Shown piece by piece: positions 61,920-64,000 of a stretch of DNA of 64,000 nt. The notes below the pieces were generated by a model, which saw nothing but the letters and a program-made list of their open reading frames with translations, was not told where the DNA came from and ran no database searches. Source of the DNA: Lysinibacillus capsici (GTDB lineage: Bacteria > Bacillota > Bacilli > Bacillales_A > Planococcaceae); the NCBI RefSeq assembly GCF_003367505.1, contig NZ_PXXX01000020.1:1-64000 (forward strand), written 5' to 3'. Position numbers and translations under genes: made by a program. Numbering within the stretch: the first letter of the stretch is position 1; each line of letters begins with the position of its first letter.

Positions 61920-63113
61920 ATGAACTTTGAAATGTCCACTGAGCAGGAAATGCTAAGAAAAACAGTAAGACAGTTTGTTGATGAGGAAATCATTCCCTAT
62001 ATTGCAAAATGGGATGCTGAAGGTGGCTTTGATGCTAAAATTTGGTCCAGACTTGCTGAGCTTGGCTTAATGGGTGTTTGTGTTCCTGAACAATACGGAG
62101 GTAGTGGCATGGATTATAATGCACTTGCTATCGTATGTGAGGAGCTTGAACGGGGAGATACGGCATTTCGCACAGCCGTATCTGTTCATACAGGTTTAAA
62201 TAGCATGACCTTAATGCAGTGGGGGACTGAAGAGCAAAAGCAGAGATACCTTGTTCCGCAAGCTAAAGGTGTACGGATTGGAGCTTTTGGTCTCACAGAA
62301 CCAGGGGCTGGGTCTGATGTAGCTGCCATGTCAACAACTGCTGTCCGTGATGGGGATCATTATATCCTCAATGGGCAAAAAACGTGGATCTCTTTATGTG
62401 ATATTGCAGACCACTTTATCGTATTTGCCTATACAGACAAATCGAAAAAACATCATGGAATTAGTGCGTTTATTGTAGAACGTTCCATGGCTGGCTTTAC
62501 ATCTAAAGCGATAAAAGGAAAATATGGTATTCGTGCTGGTAATACAGGTGAGCTCTTTTTTGAAGATTTACGCGTGCCAATTGAAAACCGACTTGGTGAA
62601 GAGGGCGAGGGTTTCAAAATTGCCATGTCTGCGCTAGATAATGGTCGATTTACAGTAGCAGCAGGTGCTGTTGGTTTGATCCAAGCTTGCATAGAGGCTA
62701 GTGTGAAATACTGTCATGAACGAGAGACATTTGGTAAACCTATTGGTGAGCATCAGCTTGTCGGACGAATGATTGCTAATATGGAAGCAGGCTATCAAAT
62801 GAGTCGTCTCCTTGTCTATCGTGTTGGAGAATTGAAAAATAAAGGTGTTCGAAATACTCGAGAGACATCATTGGCAAAATGGCAGTCTTGTGATTTTGCG
62901 AATAAGGCTGCGGATGATGCGGTCCAAATTCATGGAGCCTATGGCTATTCAGACGAGTATCCAGTTGCCCGTTATTTAAGAAACTCCAAAGCACCAGTCA
63001 TTTATGAAGGGACTCGCGAAATTCATACTATTATGCAGGCAGATTATGTATTGGGAAGACGACAAGATAAGCCATTAAAAAATATGTTGCCTAAATGGCC
63101 ATTTGAAGAATAG
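61920..63113 (+). CDS. Acyl-CoA dehydrogenase of the lysine-degradation operon
   Basis: 397 aa from the ATG at 61920, with TAGGTG upstream, 9 bp after the previous stop. ACAD motifs: FGLTEPGAGSDVAAMST, NGQKTWISLCDIAD, QIHGAYGYSDEYP and the catalytic Glu in IYEGTREIH. In a lysine pathway the expected substrate is glutaryl-CoA, formed after aminoadipate, but sequence alone does not fix chain length. Terminator at 63112-63146. Confidence 0.85.
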   Translation: MNFEMSTEQEMLRKTVRQFVDEEIIPYIAKWDAEGGFDAKIWSRLAELGLMGVCVPEQYGGSGMDYNALAIVCEELERGDTAFRTAVSVHTGLNSMTLMQWGTEEQKQRYLVPQAKGVRIGAFGLTEPGAGSDVAAMSTTAVRDGDHYILNGQKTWISLCDIADHFIVFAYTDKSKKHHGISAFIVERSMAGFTSKAIKGKYGIRAGNTGELFFEDLRVPIENRLGEEGEGFKIAMSALDNGRFTVAAGAVGLIQACIEASVKYCHERETFGKPIGEHQLVGRMIANMEAGYQMSRLLVYRVGELKNKGVRNTRETSLAKWQSCDFANKAADDAVQIHGAYGYSDEYPVARYLRNSKAPVIYEGTREIHTIMQADYVLGRRQDKPLKNMLPKWPFEE

Positions 63114-63146
63114 ACGAGAGGGAAGTGTTTCCCTCTCGTTTTTTAT
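63112..63146 (+). terminator. Terminator of the lysine-degradation operon
   Basis: ACGAGAGGGAA pairs with TTTCCCTCTCGT (one mismatch) and runs into TTTTTTATT. Confidence 0.9.
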
Positions 63147-63240
63147 TGTGCCTCAACTTACTTAGAAAATTTCAGAAAAATGTAACTTTCCTCTTTTTTA
63201 CTAGTCTAATTAATAAACAAGTATATGAAGGAGAGGAAAA

Positions 63241-64000
63241 ATGATGAAAAGTAAATGGTTCGCAATTATGCTGATTATCGTTCTAGCTATCGTGCCTGGA
63301 ATTTTTACATTGATAGTGAATACAGATGTGACGGCAAAGGCGGCTAGCGCAAGTATGGCAACACAAAACTGGCAAGCATCTTTTTCAGTTGCTTTAAAGA
63401 AAAACAAAATAACTGAGGAATATGTCTATATCACTACGGAAAAAGGAAGCAAAGTACCTGCAACAATTGAATTGTTGGAAGATCAAAAAACGATAGTAGT
63501 GAAAAAGTTAGCACCAGGTAATTATCAATTGCATGTAAAAAAGGAGGCCTTTGCACAAGGCGGACTGAATGTAGCTTCACAGACAATTCCATTTACAATT
63601 ATCGAGACATTAACAGCCGTTAAATCGGAGAAAGAGTTACAGCAGTATTTTAAAAAGTTGTTAACAACTCAAAGAGTAGAAATTAGAGAAGAAGAGAGCT
63701 TACAAAGTACAGCAAGTGAAGATAAAGCAACAGCTAATAATGAGTCTACAACTAATAATCAAGTAGAGGGGGTAGAAGAGGGTGACATTGTAGTAGTAAA
63801 AGATGACTTTATTTACACTGCAAAAGATCAGAGCATTACAGTGGTGAATGCTAAAGATCCTAAGAATTTAAAGATGGCTACAAGTATCAAATTAAAACAT
63901 TCCCAATATATTTCTAAGCTTGCCCTATATGACAATCTATTAATTGCCATCGGGGATCAATATATTGAAAAAGCAGGCACAGCTATGGTAACAGCCTCAA
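63241..64000 (+). CDS. Secreted beta-propeller-domain protein (partial, cut by window edge)
   Basis: Open from the ATG at 63241 (GGAGAGG upstream; a second ATG follows at 63244) to the last base, at least 253 codons. Signal peptide or anchor (residues 5-25, WFAIMLIIVLAIVPGIFTLIV) with Ala-rich cleavage region. Residues about 40-130 form an extra N-terminal beta domain; from about 165, STTNNQVEGVEEGDIVVVKDDFIYTA matches the start of the beta-propeller family (Pfam Beta_propel) of secreted Gram-positive proteins. Function unknown; it is outside the membrane. Confidence 0.8.
   Translation, partial: MMKSKWFAIMLIIVLAIVPGIFTLIVNTDVTAKAASASMATQNWQASFSVALKKNKITEEYVYITTEKGSKVPATIELLEDQKTIVVKKLAPGNYQLHVKKEAFAQGGLNVASQTIPFTIIETLTAVKSEKELQQYFKKLLTTQRVEIREEESLQSTASEDKATANNESTTNNQVEGVEEGDIVVVKDDFIYTAKDQSITVVNAKDPKNLKMATSIKLKHSQYISKLALYDNLLIAIGDQYIEKAGTAMVTAS

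Overview
The window is low-GC Firmicute DNA with strong AGGAGG-type ribosome binding sites, sigma-A promoters, intrinsic terminators and Bacillales-type gene content (Bce-like bacitracin module, YjfB, YocH-like LysM/3D protein, S-box metY, HemAT, PepT, TRAP-TAXI). Gene content and style suggest a Lysinibacillus or near relative (inference). The window starts and ends inside larger contexts; the last gene is cut by the right edge. I see no rRNA, tRNA, IS element or CRISPR array.

Layout. 1-5300 is accessory DNA resembling the replication/mobilisation half of an integrative element: an XRE repressor and a lipoprotein operon on the minus strand, facing a plus-strand operon with a winged-helix replication protein, a 56-aa protein carrying a possible sliding-clamp motif, an FtsK-type coupling ATPase, a Replic_Relax relaxase-like protein, a membrane protein and a small DNA-binding-like protein. 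It ends at a terminator and a tandem 11-bp repeat that may mark the right boundary; the left end and any integrase lie outside. 5300-5820 holds a candidate structured RNA and possible gene debris.

5.8-18.7 kb is sensing and regulation: PhnA, a membrane protein with an anti-sigma-type zinc finger, an HD phosphohydrolase, a Bce-type two-component system with its ABC transporter and a dyad operator, a 1012-aa hybrid kinase (7TMR, degenerate first kinase, receiver, second LytS-like kinase), a diguanylate cyclase, a REC-BTAD response regulator, and yjfB behind a near-consensus sigma-D promoter.

19-33 kb: LysM/3D protein, Cu/Zn SOD lipoprotein, TRAP-TAXI transporter, M20 amidohydrolase, NhaC antiporter, a dipeptide epimerase with a divergent regulator and three phased repeats between them, a FhuF-like protein, and a predicted Fur-controlled small RNA. 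33-48 kb: PepT, lysoplasmalogenase, nitroreductase, CoA-transferase, DASS symporter, PlsY-like acyltransferase, SAM-riboswitch metY, short homoserine dehydrogenase, EamA exporter.

48-64 kb: a second two-component system with a tiny membrane protein between regulator and kinase, acyl-CoA dehydrogenase, a frameshifted phosphoesterase, uppP, hemAT, a 2-hydroxyacid dehydrogenase, an AIM24 protein, then a probable lysine-degradation operon (semialdehyde dehydrogenase, lysine 6-dehydrogenase, acyl-CoA dehydrogenase). Its 579-bp leader region holds two copies of a 31-nt motif whose differences preserve possible base pairs. The best candidates for undescribed biology are that repeated leader motif, the Fur-controlled C-rich RNA, the mobile element's clamp-motif peptide and dyad-rich intergenic region, and a BceR-like dyad shared by the bce-like operon and the uppP neighbourhood.
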